DNA of 6,749 nt from Nitrospirota bacterium. GTDB taxonomy: Bacteria; Nitrospinota; Nitrospinia; Nitrospinales; Nitrospinaceae. The stretch is taken from positions 1 through 6,749 of the forward strand of contig JAUVMD010000070.1 of NCBI GenBank assembly GCA_030600405.1. Reading direction: 5' to 3'. The notes below the pieces were generated by a model. The model did no database searches. It was given only the letters and a program-made list of their open reading frames with translations, and had not been told where the DNA came from. Positions within the stretch are counted from its first letter, which is position 1. Every line of letters starts with the position of its first letter. Shown piece by piece: positions 1-6,749 of the stretch. Made by a program: the position numbers and the translations under genes.

Positions 1-57
1 AAAATTTCCGAAGGGGAATATCAAAACAAGAAACGAGAACTGTTAAATCGATTTTGA
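1..57 (+). CDS. Possible C-terminal end of an upstream gene (partial)
   Basis: Frame 1 is open from the window edge and reads KISEGEYQNKKRELLNRF before a TGA stop at 55-57. The charged helical pattern (Gly-x-Tyr, then Lys-Lys-x-x-Leu-Leu) resembles the ends of small C-terminal SHOCT-like or coiled tails, where an 'I(S/T)E-x-E(Y/F)-x-x-K(K/R)-x-x-LL' pattern is common. That likeness is by eye and proves no function. The two other + frames also stay open for 14-22 codons, so coding status is uncertain. If real, the gene ends 84 bp before the ATG of tilS and lies on the same strand. Confidence 0.35.
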   Translation, partial: KISEGEYQNKKRELLNRF

Positions 58-141
58 TTCAATCCTCCTGATTGGCTCGGCCCACCTGACTCTGGATCAC
101 CCCTTCTTTATTCGACATTATTGCTTTCGGTTTACTCCATA
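58..141 (+). other. Short intergenic stretch before tilS, no clear signal
   Basis: No Shine-Dalgarno sequence precedes the tilS ATG. A weak 5-bp inverted repeat, CAATC (60-64) with GATTG (70-74), has no following T-run, so it is not a convincing terminator. A CATTAT at 116-121 matches four of six positions of a -10 box, but the hexamer 17 bp upstream (TGGATC, 93-98) is a poor -35. The tilS promoter may lie here or upstream of the window. Confidence 0.4.
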
Positions 142-1566
142 ATGGATCCTCTGGTTTTAAGAATTAAAAAAACTCTTATTGATCATAAAATGGTCGAACC
201 CGGTGATTATGTTTTGCTGGGAGTTTCCGGTGGGCCGGATTCGGTCGCCTTGTTGCGGGGTCTGCTCGAATTGAAGCAGGAGTTAAACATTGAGTTGGCG
301 ATGGCCCATTTAAACCACGGTGCGCGCGGGGAAGAATCTGATCGCGATGCCCGGTTTGTAAAAGATTTGGGTGAAACGCTTCAAATTAAAACTTTGATTG
401 AAAAACAGGATGTGGCGGCAAAACAGGCAGTCTCAAAAAGCTCTTTCCAAGAGACCGCACGGCACCTTCGTCTGGAATTTTTTGAAAGATTCATGTATCA
501 GATTGGTGCCAACAAGATCGCCCTCGGTCATACTTCGGATGACCAGGTGGAAACGGTTTTGATGAATCTGTTGCGTGGCAGTGGCCTCAAAGGAGTGGGA
601 GGGATGAGCCCCGTCCGGCATCCCTACATCCGGCCTTTGTTCTATTGCTCCCGGCCTGAGATTGCTGACTTTTTGAATGACAGAAAAATTCCTTACTGCG
701 AGGATTCTTCCAATAAAAAAATAGATTATTTGCGTAATCGCATTCGTCTGGAATTGATTCCCTTTTTGCGGGAGAAATATAATCCTAGGATCACGGAGAA
801 CCTTTTTGAAGCATCGGGGATTTTCAGAGCCGATAATGATTACCTGAAAACTTTGGAAGATCATGAATTCGATCGTGCGGTTTCAAGACCCGGAGAAAGT
901 GAAACGTTGAATATGGATATTGAATATTTCACAGCACTTCCCCTCGCTCTTAAACGGCGGTTGGTCCGGAGAGGAATAGAGAAAATTAAAGGAGACCTGA
1001 GGAGGGTTTCTTTTTTTCATATCCAGGAAATACTCCACTTGTTTGAAAAAGCTCAGAAGGGTAAACGAATCGATCTGCCCGGCAATCTGGAAGTTTCGTG
1101 CCTGGGAGACCGCGTGGAGTTTAAAAGAATCCAGGAATCTGATTCCAGCATCTTATCTGATGATAGTAAGGCATACGATTGGATGAGGCCTCTGAATATC
1201 CCGGGGGAAACCCAGGTTGAAAAGGCCGGTTTAACATTGAAAGCCGAAATTATTGATCCGGGTGAAATGGGATTCTCCGCTGGACAATCCAATCAGGCTT
1301 TTCTGGATTTTGATAAAACCGGCGATAATATAATGATCCGTTTCTTTCAGGCTGGGGATCGATTGAAACCTTTGGGAATGAAGGGTACCAAAAAATTGAA
1401 ATCTCTTTTTATCGATGAAAAGGTGCCTCAGGAAATTCGATCCACTGTCCCTATCTTGACAACCGGAGAAAATGATATTATTTGGGTATATGGAACTAGG
1501 ATAGCCCATGCTTACCGGGTGACTTCGGACACGAGTAAGATTTTGTTTATTAAGGGATTACCCTAG
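142..1566 (+). CDS. tilS: tRNA(Ile)-lysidine synthase TilS
   Basis: TilS uses ATP and lysine to convert C34 of the CAU-anticodon tRNA-Ile to lysidine, which switches decoding to AUA and charging to isoleucine; it is a cytosolic, normally essential enzyme. From ATG 142 the protein is 474 aa, the usual full length. The N-terminal PP-loop domain shows the ATP pyrophosphatase motif SGGPDS (29-34), the HLNHGARGEES stretch (56-66) and HTSDDQVET (130-138), a variant of the common AHHxDDQxET. RNRIRLELIP (about 198-207) closes the catalytic domain. A middle substrate-binding domain follows, then the C-terminal TilS domain with AGDRLKPLGMKGTKKLK (404-420). An in-frame TTG at 121 would add seven residues; neither start has a Shine-Dalgarno sequence, and ATG 142 begins just before the conserved region, so I prefer it. 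ftsH follows on the same strand, an order common in several lineages. The family call is firm; only the start is uncertain. Confidence 0.96.
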   Translation: MDPLVLRIKKTLIDHKMVEPGDYVLLGVSGGPDSVALLRGLLELKQELNIELAMAHLNHGARGEESDRDARFVKDLGETLQIKTLIEKQDVAAKQAVSKSSFQETARHLRLEFFERFMYQIGANKIALGHTSDDQVETVLMNLLRGSGLKGVGGMSPVRHPYIRPLFYCSRPEIADFLNDRKIPYCEDSSNKKIDYLRNRIRLELIPFLREKYNPRITENLFEASGIFRADNDYLKTLEDHEFDRAVSRPGESETLNMDIEYFTALPLALKRRLVRRGIEKIKGDLRRVSFFHIQEILHLFEKAQKGKRIDLPGNLEVSCLGDRVEFKRIQESDSSILSDDSKAYDWMRPLNIPGETQVEKAGLTLKAEIIDPGEMGFSAGQSNQAFLDFDKTGDNIMIRFFQAGDRLKPLGMKGTKKLKSLFIDEKVPQEIRSTVPILTTGENDIIWVYGTRIAHAYRVTSDTSKILFIKGLP

Positions 1567-1572
1567 TTTTTT
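1553..1572 (+). terminator. Weak terminator-like hairpin at the end of tilS
   Basis: AGGG (1553-1556) and CCCT (1561-1564) can form a 4-bp stem with an ATTA loop over the last tilS codons, and a run of six T begins at 1567 after AG. The stem is very short and extends only through mismatches, so this would be a poor terminator at best. It could partly separate tilS from ftsH. Confidence 0.25.
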
Positions 1573-1617
1573 GTGGTATAAACGAATGAAAGAAAGGGCC
1601 CCCTACCCAGGGAAATA

Positions 1618-1626
1618 TGCTACTAT
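1618..1626 (+). promoter_or_regulatory. Possible extended -10 promoter for ftsH
   Basis: TG at 1618-1619, one base, then TACTAT (1621-1626) gives an extended -10 arrangement with four of six consensus matches. The region 17 bp upstream is C/G-rich (about 1598-1603) and has no recognisable -35. Transcription from here would start near 1633 and give a leader of about 50 nt. I saw no heat-shock (sigma32-type) promoter or CIRCE element. Confidence 0.25.
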
Positions 1627-1644
1627 TAGTTTCTAGATACTCAG

Positions 1645-1667
1645 AACGTGGGGTTTGCCCATCCGTT
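1645..1667 (+). promoter_or_regulatory. Hairpin directly upstream of the ftsH ribosome-binding site
   Basis: AACGTGGG (1645-1652) pairs with CCCA (1658-1661) and CGTT (1664-1667), giving eight base pairs with a 2-nt TC bulge and a 5-nt loop. It ends three bases before the AAAGGAG of ftsH. It could influence ribosome access, but this is a predicted fold only. Confidence 0.3.
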
Positions 1668-1670
1668 GAT

Positions 1671-1677
1671 AAAGGAG
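1671..1677 (+). promoter_or_regulatory. Shine-Dalgarno sequence that sets the ftsH start at TTG 1684
   Basis: AAAGGAG ends six bases before TTG 1684, ideal spacing. The upstream in-frame GTG at 1648 has no such site and would put this sequence inside the coding region. The protein from TTG begins [11 protein letters not shown], matching the usual FtsH N-terminus. Confidence 0.85.
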
Positions 1678-1683
1678 AAGGTT

Positions 1684-3627
1684 TTGAACCAATTTTATAA
1701 AAATTTAGCCCTTTGGGTCATTATAGCATTCATCCTGCTGGCTCTCTTCAGTATGATCAATCAGCCGGTGGAAGCCCCTCAAAAGATTTATAGCGAATTC
1801 CTGGACATGATCGAAAAAGGTGAGGTCAAGGAAGTCAAGATTCAAGGGGATAAAGTTGTCGGTGAAGATGATAAAGGGAAGATTTTTGAGACTGTTATTC
1901 TCAAGGAAGATATTGAACTCATGAAGTTGTTGCGTGAAAAGGGAGTGCGCACGGTCGTAGTTCCTCCCGAAACCACCACTTGGTATACGAATGCCTTCAT
2001 CTCATGGTTTCCCCTTATTCTGTTGGTGGGAATTTGGATTTTCTTTATGCGGCAGATGCAGTCCGGCGGCGGCAAAGCCCTTTCCTTCGGCAAAAGCAAA
2101 GCCCGGCTGGTGGGCGACAAAAAGAATCAGACCACCTTTAAGGATGTCGCCGGCGCGGATGAAGCCAAAGAAGAACTGCATGAGATTATTGAGTTCCTGA
2201 AGGAGCCGCAGAAGTTCAGCAAACTGGGGGGTAAAATTCCCAAAGGCGTTCTGCTGATAGGTCCTCCCGGTACCGGCAAAACCTTACTGGCTCGCGCTAT
2301 CGCAGGGGAAGCCAGTGTTCCCTTTTTCAGCATCAGCGGTTCCGACTTTGTGGAAATGTTTGTTGGCGTGGGCGCTTCCCGCGTGCGCGACCTGTTTGAT
2401 CAAGGTAAGAAAAATAGCCCCTGCATCATTTTCATTGATGAAATTGATGCGGTAGGCCGGCACCGCGGTGCCGGGTTGGGTGGCGGCCATGACGAACGCG
2501 AGCAAACTCTGAATCAATTGCTGGTCGAAATGGACGGTTTTGAAAATAATGAAGGCGTGATTTTGATCGCGGCGACTAACCGGCCGGATGTTCTCGATCC
2601 CGCCTTGCTCCGGCCCGGCCGGTTTGACCGGCAGGTGGTCGTCTCTCGGCCAGATATTAAAGGCCGCGAAGGTATTCTGAAAGTCCATACCTCACAGGTT
2701 CCTTTGGATGACAATGTCAAACTGAAAGTCATCGCCCGCGGAACACCCGGTTTTACCGGCGCTGATTTGGCCAACTTGGTCAACGAGGCCGCTTTATTGG
2801 CCGCGCGGACCGAGAAAAAAATGGTCACCATGATCGACTTTGAAAACGCCAAAGACAAGGTTTTGATGGGTGTCGAGCGGCGGAGCATGGTGATTACGGA
2901 GAAAGAAAAGAGAAGCACGGCTTATCATGAAGCCGGCCATGCCCTCGTAGCTTACCTGCTTCCAGGGACCGATCCCCTGCACAAGGTGACCATCATCCCC
3001 CGTGGACAGGCGCTGGGTGTTACCATGCAGTTGCCCGAAGACGACAAACACACCTATCCCAAGCAATATCTGACTAATAACCTGGCGATCATGATGGGCG
3101 GACGCGTGGCGGAGGAGATTTGTCTCGGGGAAATGACCACGGGCGCCGGCAACGATATTGAACGCGCCACCGAAACAGCCCGCAAAATGGTCTGCGAATG
3201 GGGAATGAGCGAAAAAATGGGTCCGCTCACCTATGGCACCAAGGAAGAACAGATTTTCCTCGGAAGGGATTTTAACACGCAGAAAAACTTCAGTGACGAA
3301 ACCGCCAAACTGATCGACCTGGAAGTCAAGGCGCTGGTGATGGGCGGCTACAATACAGCGATGGATTTGCTCACCACTAACCGTGAATCCCTGGAGAAAC
3401 TTTTTCAAGGGTTATTGGAGCACGAAACTCTGGACCTGAAGGAAATTTCCGAGATCATCGATGGCAAGCCGCCGGAGTCTGGAGATGATGAGACCCCCAA
3501 GGAGGAGCCTTCCGAAGAGGCCTTGCTCGCCCAAAAGGAGAAAAAGAGTAAGAAAAAATCCGGATCTCTGGATGACCCTGATGGCCTCCTGGGAGGAAGT
3601 GGAATGCCTGACCCCTCTCCAGCATAA
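1684..3627 (+). CDS. ftsH: ATP-dependent zinc metalloprotease FtsH
   Basis: FtsH is a hexameric inner-membrane AAA+ protease that extracts and degrades misfolded membrane proteins and short-lived cytosolic regulators. From TTG 1684 it is 647 aa, normal length. Membrane segment 1 spans about residues 8-25, a short periplasmic domain follows, and segment 2 spans about 104-122. The AAA+ domain has Walker A GPPGTGKT (193-200, Lys199), pore loop Phe226 in MFVGVG, Walker B IIFIDE (Asp252, Glu253) and the second region of homology with arginine fingers Arg313 and Arg316. The peptidase domain has HEAGH (415-419) with Glu416 catalytic, and Asp491 in GNDIERAT as the expected third zinc ligand. The last 55 or so residues are a charged Lys/Glu/Pro/Gly-rich tail, variable in this family. 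All key residues are present, so the enzyme should be active. The 5' neighbour is tilS; a strong terminator follows. A GTG at 1648 would add 12 atypical residues and is rejected. The TTG start may limit expression. Confidence 0.98.
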   Translation: MNQFYKNLALWVIIAFILLALFSMINQPVEAPQKIYSEFLDMIEKGEVKEVKIQGDKVVGEDDKGKIFETVILKEDIELMKLLREKGVRTVVVPPETTTWYTNAFISWFPLILLVGIWIFFMRQMQSGGGKALSFGKSKARLVGDKKNQTTFKDVAGADEAKEELHEIIEFLKEPQKFSKLGGKIPKGVLLIGPPGTGKTLLARAIAGEASVPFFSISGSDFVEMFVGVGASRVRDLFDQGKKNSPCIIFIDEIDAVGRHRGAGLGGGHDEREQTLNQLLVEMDGFENNEGVILIAATNRPDVLDPALLRPGRFDRQVVVSRPDIKGREGILKVHTSQVPLDDNVKLKVIARGTPGFTGADLANLVNEAALLAARTEKKMVTMIDFENAKDKVLMGVERRSMVITEKEKRSTAYHEAGHALVAYLLPGTDPLHKVTIIPRGQALGVTMQLPEDDKHTYPKQYLTNNLAIMMGGRVAEEICLGEMTTGAGNDIERATETARKMVCEWGMSEKMGPLTYGTKEEQIFLGRDFNTQKNFSDETAKLIDLEVKALVMGGYNTAMDLLTTNRESLEKLFQGLLEHETLDLKEISEIIDGKPPESGDDETPKEEPSEEALLAQKEKKSKKKSGSLDDPDGLLGGSGMPDPSPA

Positions 3628-3661
3628 AGAATGGTTTTCTCTTTTCGCTTAAAGTAATTCC

Positions 3662-3702
3662 AAAGCTCCACTCCTGATAGAATCGGAAGTGGGGCTTTTT
3701 TT
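3662..3702 (+). terminator. Strong intrinsic terminator after ftsH
   Basis: AAAGCTCCACT (3662-3672) pairs with AGTGGGGCTTT (3688-3698) over 11 bp with one G-T wobble. The inside can fold further (CC with GG, and GAT 3676-3678 with ATC 3682-3684), leaving a small AGA loop. Seven T residues (3696-3702) complete the Rho-independent pattern. It lies 35 bp after the ftsH stop and only 26 bp before the folP start. Confidence 0.88.
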
Positions 3703-3705
3703 CAT

Positions 3706-3711
3706 CCTAAT
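3706..3711 (+). promoter_or_regulatory. Weak -10-like element between terminator and folP
   Basis: CCTAAT matches the last four positions of the -10 consensus and is the best candidate in the 26 bp between the terminator and folP. The -35 region would fall in the terminator stem (about 3683-3688) and matches poorly. Transcription would start near 3718, leaving a leader of about ten bases. This is a guess about how folP is transcribed, not a firm site. Confidence 0.15.
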
Positions 3712-3728
3712 TTGAACCCTGGTTCGCG

Positions 3729-4565
3729 GTGATCCCCAATAGTAATCCCTCAGAGAAATTTGAAGCCCCACAGATTATGGGAATCATCAACCTGTCTCCC
3801 GATTCGTTTTATCCGGACAGCTGGGTACCCTCGGTCCCTGACGCCCTCAAGGTCGCAGAACGCATGATTGAGACAGGGGCGGATTATCTGGATATAGGTG
3901 CAGAATCATCCCGTCCCGGAGCGAAACCAATATCCGAAGAAGAAGAACTGGCTATAGTTCTTCCGGTCATTTCGCAATTGTGTCAAAACTTTTCGATTCC
4001 GGTTTCTGTTGATACTTATAAGCCGGGTGTTGCACAAAAAGTTTTAAAAGAAGGCGCCTCCATCATCAATGACATTACCGGGCTCCGGTATCCGGAAATG
4101 GCGCCCATCATCGCCGAATATGATGCGGGAGTGGTTATTATGCATATGCGGGGTTCTCCTGAGAACATGCAGGAGGATATTCATTACGAAGATTGCGTGG
4201 GCGAGATCAAACAATTTTTGGAACAGGGGATTCGAACCGCCGAATCAGCGGGTATCGCCTCCGATCGGATTTGGGTGGACCCGGGAATCGGGTTCGGTAA
4301 AGCGGTTGAGCACAATCTGGAAATTCTGGCGAATCTGGATTCCTTTGCTTCATTGCAAAAACCGATATTGCTGGGTACCTCCCGCAAATCGTTTATCGGC
4401 AAGATTCTGGACTTGCCGGTCACCGAAAGGTTGGAGGGGTCCCTCGCCACCGCTGTGATTGGAATGGTCAAAGGCGCGCGGATTTTACGGGTCCATGACG
4501 TCCGGGAAACGTATCGCACCGTCAAACTTGTCAGTGAAATTTTAAAAGTCCAATATGGGAAATAA
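3729..4565 (+). CDS. folP: Dihydropteroate synthase FolP
   Basis: FolP condenses 6-hydroxymethyl-7,8-dihydropterin pyrophosphate with p-aminobenzoate to give dihydropteroate in folate synthesis, and is the sulfonamide target. The 278-aa protein is the usual length and fits a single TIM barrel. Family motifs appear in order: MGIINLSPDSF (17-27; canonical MGILNVTPDSF), DIGAESSRPGA (55-65; canonical DIGGESTRPGA), SVDTYK (93-98), INDITG with Asp115, MHMRGSP, DPGIGFGK (184-191), SRKSFIG (218-224) and RVHD (254-257). Pterin-binding residues Asp95, Asn114, Asp184, Lys220, Arg254 and His256 appear intact. The two loops near the p-aminobenzoate site are divergent (SFYPDSW for SFSDGG, ESSRPG for ESTRPG). 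GTG 3729 is the first possible start, since an in-frame TAA lies at 3708-3710; no Shine-Dalgarno sequence is visible. The next candidate, ATG 3777, would start inside the first motif. The 3' end overlaps pdxJ by 11 bp, indicating co-transcription and probably coupled translation. Confidence 0.96.
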   Translation: MIPNSNPSEKFEAPQIMGIINLSPDSFYPDSWVPSVPDALKVAERMIETGADYLDIGAESSRPGAKPISEEEELAIVLPVISQLCQNFSIPVSVDTYKPGVAQKVLKEGASIINDITGLRYPEMAPIIAEYDAGVVIMHMRGSPENMQEDIHYEDCVGEIKQFLEQGIRTAESAGIASDRIWVDPGIGFGKAVEHNLEILANLDSFASLQKPILLGTSRKSFIGKILDLPVTERLEGSLATAVIGMVKGARILRVHDVRETYRTVKLVSEILKVQYGK

Positions 4566-5301
4566 GATTCGTTTGTTTGTCAATGTCGATCATGTTGCCA
4601 CCATCCGGGAGGCCCGGAAAACGGTGGAGCCGGATCCTCTTGAAGCCGCTCTCCTGGCGGAAAAATCCGGGGCCGACGGCATCACCGTTCATTTGCGTGA
4701 AGACCGCCGTCATATCCAGGATGATGATGTATCCCATATTCGTGAAAAAATTCATACCGTCCTCAATCTGGAAATGGCGGCCGTTGAGGAAATGGTTCAG
4801 ATCGCTCTCAAGACAAAACCTTATCAGGTGTCACTGGTTCCTGAAAAGCGGCAGGAAATCACTACGGAGGGAGGGTTGAATGTCATTTCCCAAAAGGAGC
4901 ATCTAAAAAATGTTCGTGAGCGGATTCAGTCCCAGGGAATTCGTTTCAGTCTGTTTGTCGATCCCGATCCCCGACAGATTGATGCGGCCCGGGAGTTGGG
5001 AGCGGAGAGTATCGAAATCAATACTGGGTTGTATACCGAGTTGAGTGATGATGTCGCTATCCAGCGGGAATTGGAAAAGATAAGAAATTCCGCACGCCAC
5101 GCCACGGAGTTGGGCTTGCGCGTGTTTGCAGGGCATGGGCTAACCGATGAAAACGTAGTCGCTATCGCCGGAATTCCAGAAATCGAGGAATTGAACATCG
5201 GGCACAGCCTGGTGTCCCGCTCCGTCTATTACGGCTTGGAGCAAGCGGTTCAAAATATGATACAAGCCATTCAGAAGGGGATCACTCAACGTCCTCACTA
5301 A
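4555..5301 (+). CDS. pdxJ: Pyridoxine 5'-phosphate synthase PdxJ
   Basis: PdxJ closes the ring of vitamin B6 by condensing 1-deoxy-D-xylulose 5-phosphate with 3-amino-2-oxopropyl phosphate (made by PdxA), releasing pyridoxine 5'-phosphate. It acts in the cytosol as a TIM-barrel oligomer. The 248-aa length matches the family (about 240). Visible motifs are FVNVDHVATIREAR (8-21), HLREDRRHIQDDDV (46-59), NLEMA with Glu73, FAGHGL with His194 and NIGHSLVSRSVYYGL near the C-terminus. His46, Glu73 and His194 correspond to E. coli catalytic residues His45, Glu72 and His193. ATG 4555 gives the expected N-terminus and lies inside the end of folP; there is no clear Shine-Dalgarno sequence, so translation probably depends on ribosomes finishing folP. 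Its presence indicates the DXP-dependent B6 route rather than PdxS/PdxT. I found no terminator after it; gap has its own promoter downstream. Confidence 0.97.
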   Translation: MGNKIRLFVNVDHVATIREARKTVEPDPLEAALLAEKSGADGITVHLREDRRHIQDDDVSHIREKIHTVLNLEMAAVEEMVQIALKTKPYQVSLVPEKRQEITTEGGLNVISQKEHLKNVRERIQSQGIRFSLFVDPDPRQIDAARELGAESIEINTGLYTELSDDVAIQRELEKIRNSARHATELGLRVFAGHGLTDENVVAIAGIPEIEELNIGHSLVSRSVYYGLEQAVQNMIQAIQKGITQRPH

Positions 5302-5328
5302 ACTAAACGCATTTCCAGATTGGAATGG

Positions 5329-5357
5329 TTGACTTGCTGCGGCAATTTCTTCATAAT
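5329..5357 (+). promoter_or_regulatory. Sigma70-type promoter for gap (-35 TTGACT, -10 CATAAT)
   Basis: TTGACT (5329-5334) and CATAAT (5352-5357) are separated by exactly 17 bp, and each differs from consensus at one base. Transcription would start near 5364 and give a leader of about 134 nt before gap. It is the best promoter match I found in the window, suiting a highly expressed glycolytic gene. The function is inferred from sequence only. Confidence 0.6.
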
Positions 5358-5436
5358 TCTGCTCCTTCCAGTTTTCCGGGATTTCTGGTTGAGGTCTCGT
5401 TAAAAATTCCATTGAACCGACCGGTGTTTAAATAGA

Positions 5437-5462
5437 AAATGAGCCGTAGAGCGGTTTCATTT
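5437..5462 (+). promoter_or_regulatory. Leader hairpin upstream of gap
   Basis: AAATGAGCCG (5437-5446) pairs with CGGTTTCATTT (5452-5462) over ten base pairs, one a G-T wobble, with a single bulged T and a TAGAG loop. It ends 24 bases before the AAGGAGG of gap and is not followed by a T-run beyond its own arm, so it does not look like a terminator. It may stabilise the transcript or hold a regulatory site. A tiny reading frame of 11 codons (ATG 5439 to TAG 5474, MSRRAVSFMML) overlaps it but has no ribosome-binding site. Confidence 0.35.
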
Positions 5463-5486
5463 ATGATGTTGTAGATGATATGGGTT

Positions 5487-6514
<1,028 letters not shown>

Positions 6515-6536
6515 GGGTATTAATATAAAGTAATAT

Positions 6537-6749
6537 ATGAGAAAAATACTCATTGCCGGGAACTGGAAGATGAATAAAACCGTCCCGGAATCCCTGGAAT
6601 CGGTTCACGCTTTGATGAGGAAGTTGGACCCCTCCTGTCCTGCGGAAGTGGTTTTGATTCCTCCTTTCACGTCTCTATTTGCGGTGGCGGAGGCTTTGCG
6701 CGGCAGTGGTATTCAATTGGGAGCTCAGAACCTTTCTCACTTAGCCGAA
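6537..6749 (+). CDS. tpiA: Triosephosphate isomerase TpiA, N-terminal part (cut by window edge)
   Basis: TpiA interconverts dihydroxyacetone phosphate and glyceraldehyde 3-phosphate, supplying the substrate of the gap product. The 71 visible codons begin MRKILIAGNWKMNKT, the diagnostic start, with substrate-binding Asn9 and catalytic Lys11. They continue through VVLIPPFTSL (first barrel region) and IQLGAQNLSH, which in this family runs into the GA(F/Y)TGE segment just past the edge. The catalytic His and Glu lie outside the window, so integrity cannot be judged. ATG 6537 is 22 bp after the gap stop; no good Shine-Dalgarno sequence is seen in the A/T-rich spacer. Co-transcription with gap is likely because there is no terminator between them. 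Confidence 0.95.
   Translation, partial: MRKILIAGNWKMNKTVPESLESVHALMRKLDPSCPAEVVLIPPFTSLFAVAEALRGSGIQLGAQNLSHLAE

Noticed and set aside
433..864. Minus-strand open frame of 143 codons inside tilS
   Set aside because: It is antisense to the conserved TilS catalytic domain and has no family resemblance or independent start signals.
1577..1582. TATAAA as a -10 box for ftsH
   Set aside because: The hexamers 16-18 bp upstream (around 1553-1560) do not resemble a -35, and there is no extended -10 TG at the right place.
1648..1683. GTG 1648 as the start of ftsH (659 aa)
   Set aside because: It has no ribosome-binding site, lies in a predicted stem, and adds 12 residues atypical of FtsH, whereas TTG 1684 has AAAGGAG six bases upstream and the family's normal N-terminus.
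2794..3408. Long open frame of 204 codons on the minus strand
   Set aside because: It lies wholly inside ftsH opposite its protease domain, shows no recognisable motif, and is explained by the codon pattern of the real gene.
4069..4458. Plus-strand 129-codon frame inside folP
   Set aside because: It is an out-of-frame shadow of folP, rich in Arg and Trp, with no recognisable motif.
5335..5351. TTGC-TGCG-GCAA hairpin with following T-rich bases as a pdxJ terminator
   Set aside because: The stem is only four base pairs, the T-run is broken, and it lies inside the spacer of the likely gap promoter.
5412..5438. TTGAAC with TAGAAA as a second gap promoter
   Set aside because: The spacer is 15 bp and the -10 match is poor compared with the promoter at 5329-5357.

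Overview
The window carries six same-strand housekeeping genes: tilS, ftsH, folP, pdxJ, gap and the first 71 codons of tpiA. The last 18 codons of a possible upstream gene sit at the left edge. All are on the + strand and tightly packed. I see no mobile element, CRISPR array, rRNA or tRNA, and no sign of recent transfer.

Organism: a Gram-negative bacterium is likely. A tilS-ftsH-folP order with pdxJ close by is, from general knowledge, typical of deltaproteobacteria-like lineages. PdxJ implies the DXP-dependent route to vitamin B6. The protein style and moderate GC content would also suit relatives such as Nitrospinota. This placement is inference; a phylogeny of FtsH or PdxJ would settle it.

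Layout. Positions 1-57 may be the tail of an upstream gene. tilS (142-1566) makes the lysidine that lets tRNA-Ile read AUA codons. ftsH (start best placed at TTG 1684, not GTG 1648) encodes the membrane AAA+ zinc protease and ends in a strong intrinsic terminator (3662-3702). folP (3729-4565) and pdxJ (4555-5301) overlap by 11 bp and form a two-gene vitamin unit for folate and pyridoxal phosphate. A 196-bp gap follows, with a near-consensus sigma70-type promoter (5329-5357) and a leader of about 130 nt containing a hairpin. It leads into gap (5498-6514), and tpiA starts 22 bp later, so the right end is a glycolysis/gluconeogenesis unit.

The main interest lies in arrangement rather than in a new system. 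The genes usually found between folP and pdxJ in related gene orders (cdaA, ybbR/cdaR, glmM) are absent, as is pgk between gap and tpiA. A terminator sits only 26 bp before folP, which has no visible ribosome-binding site. No previously undescribed system is evident here.
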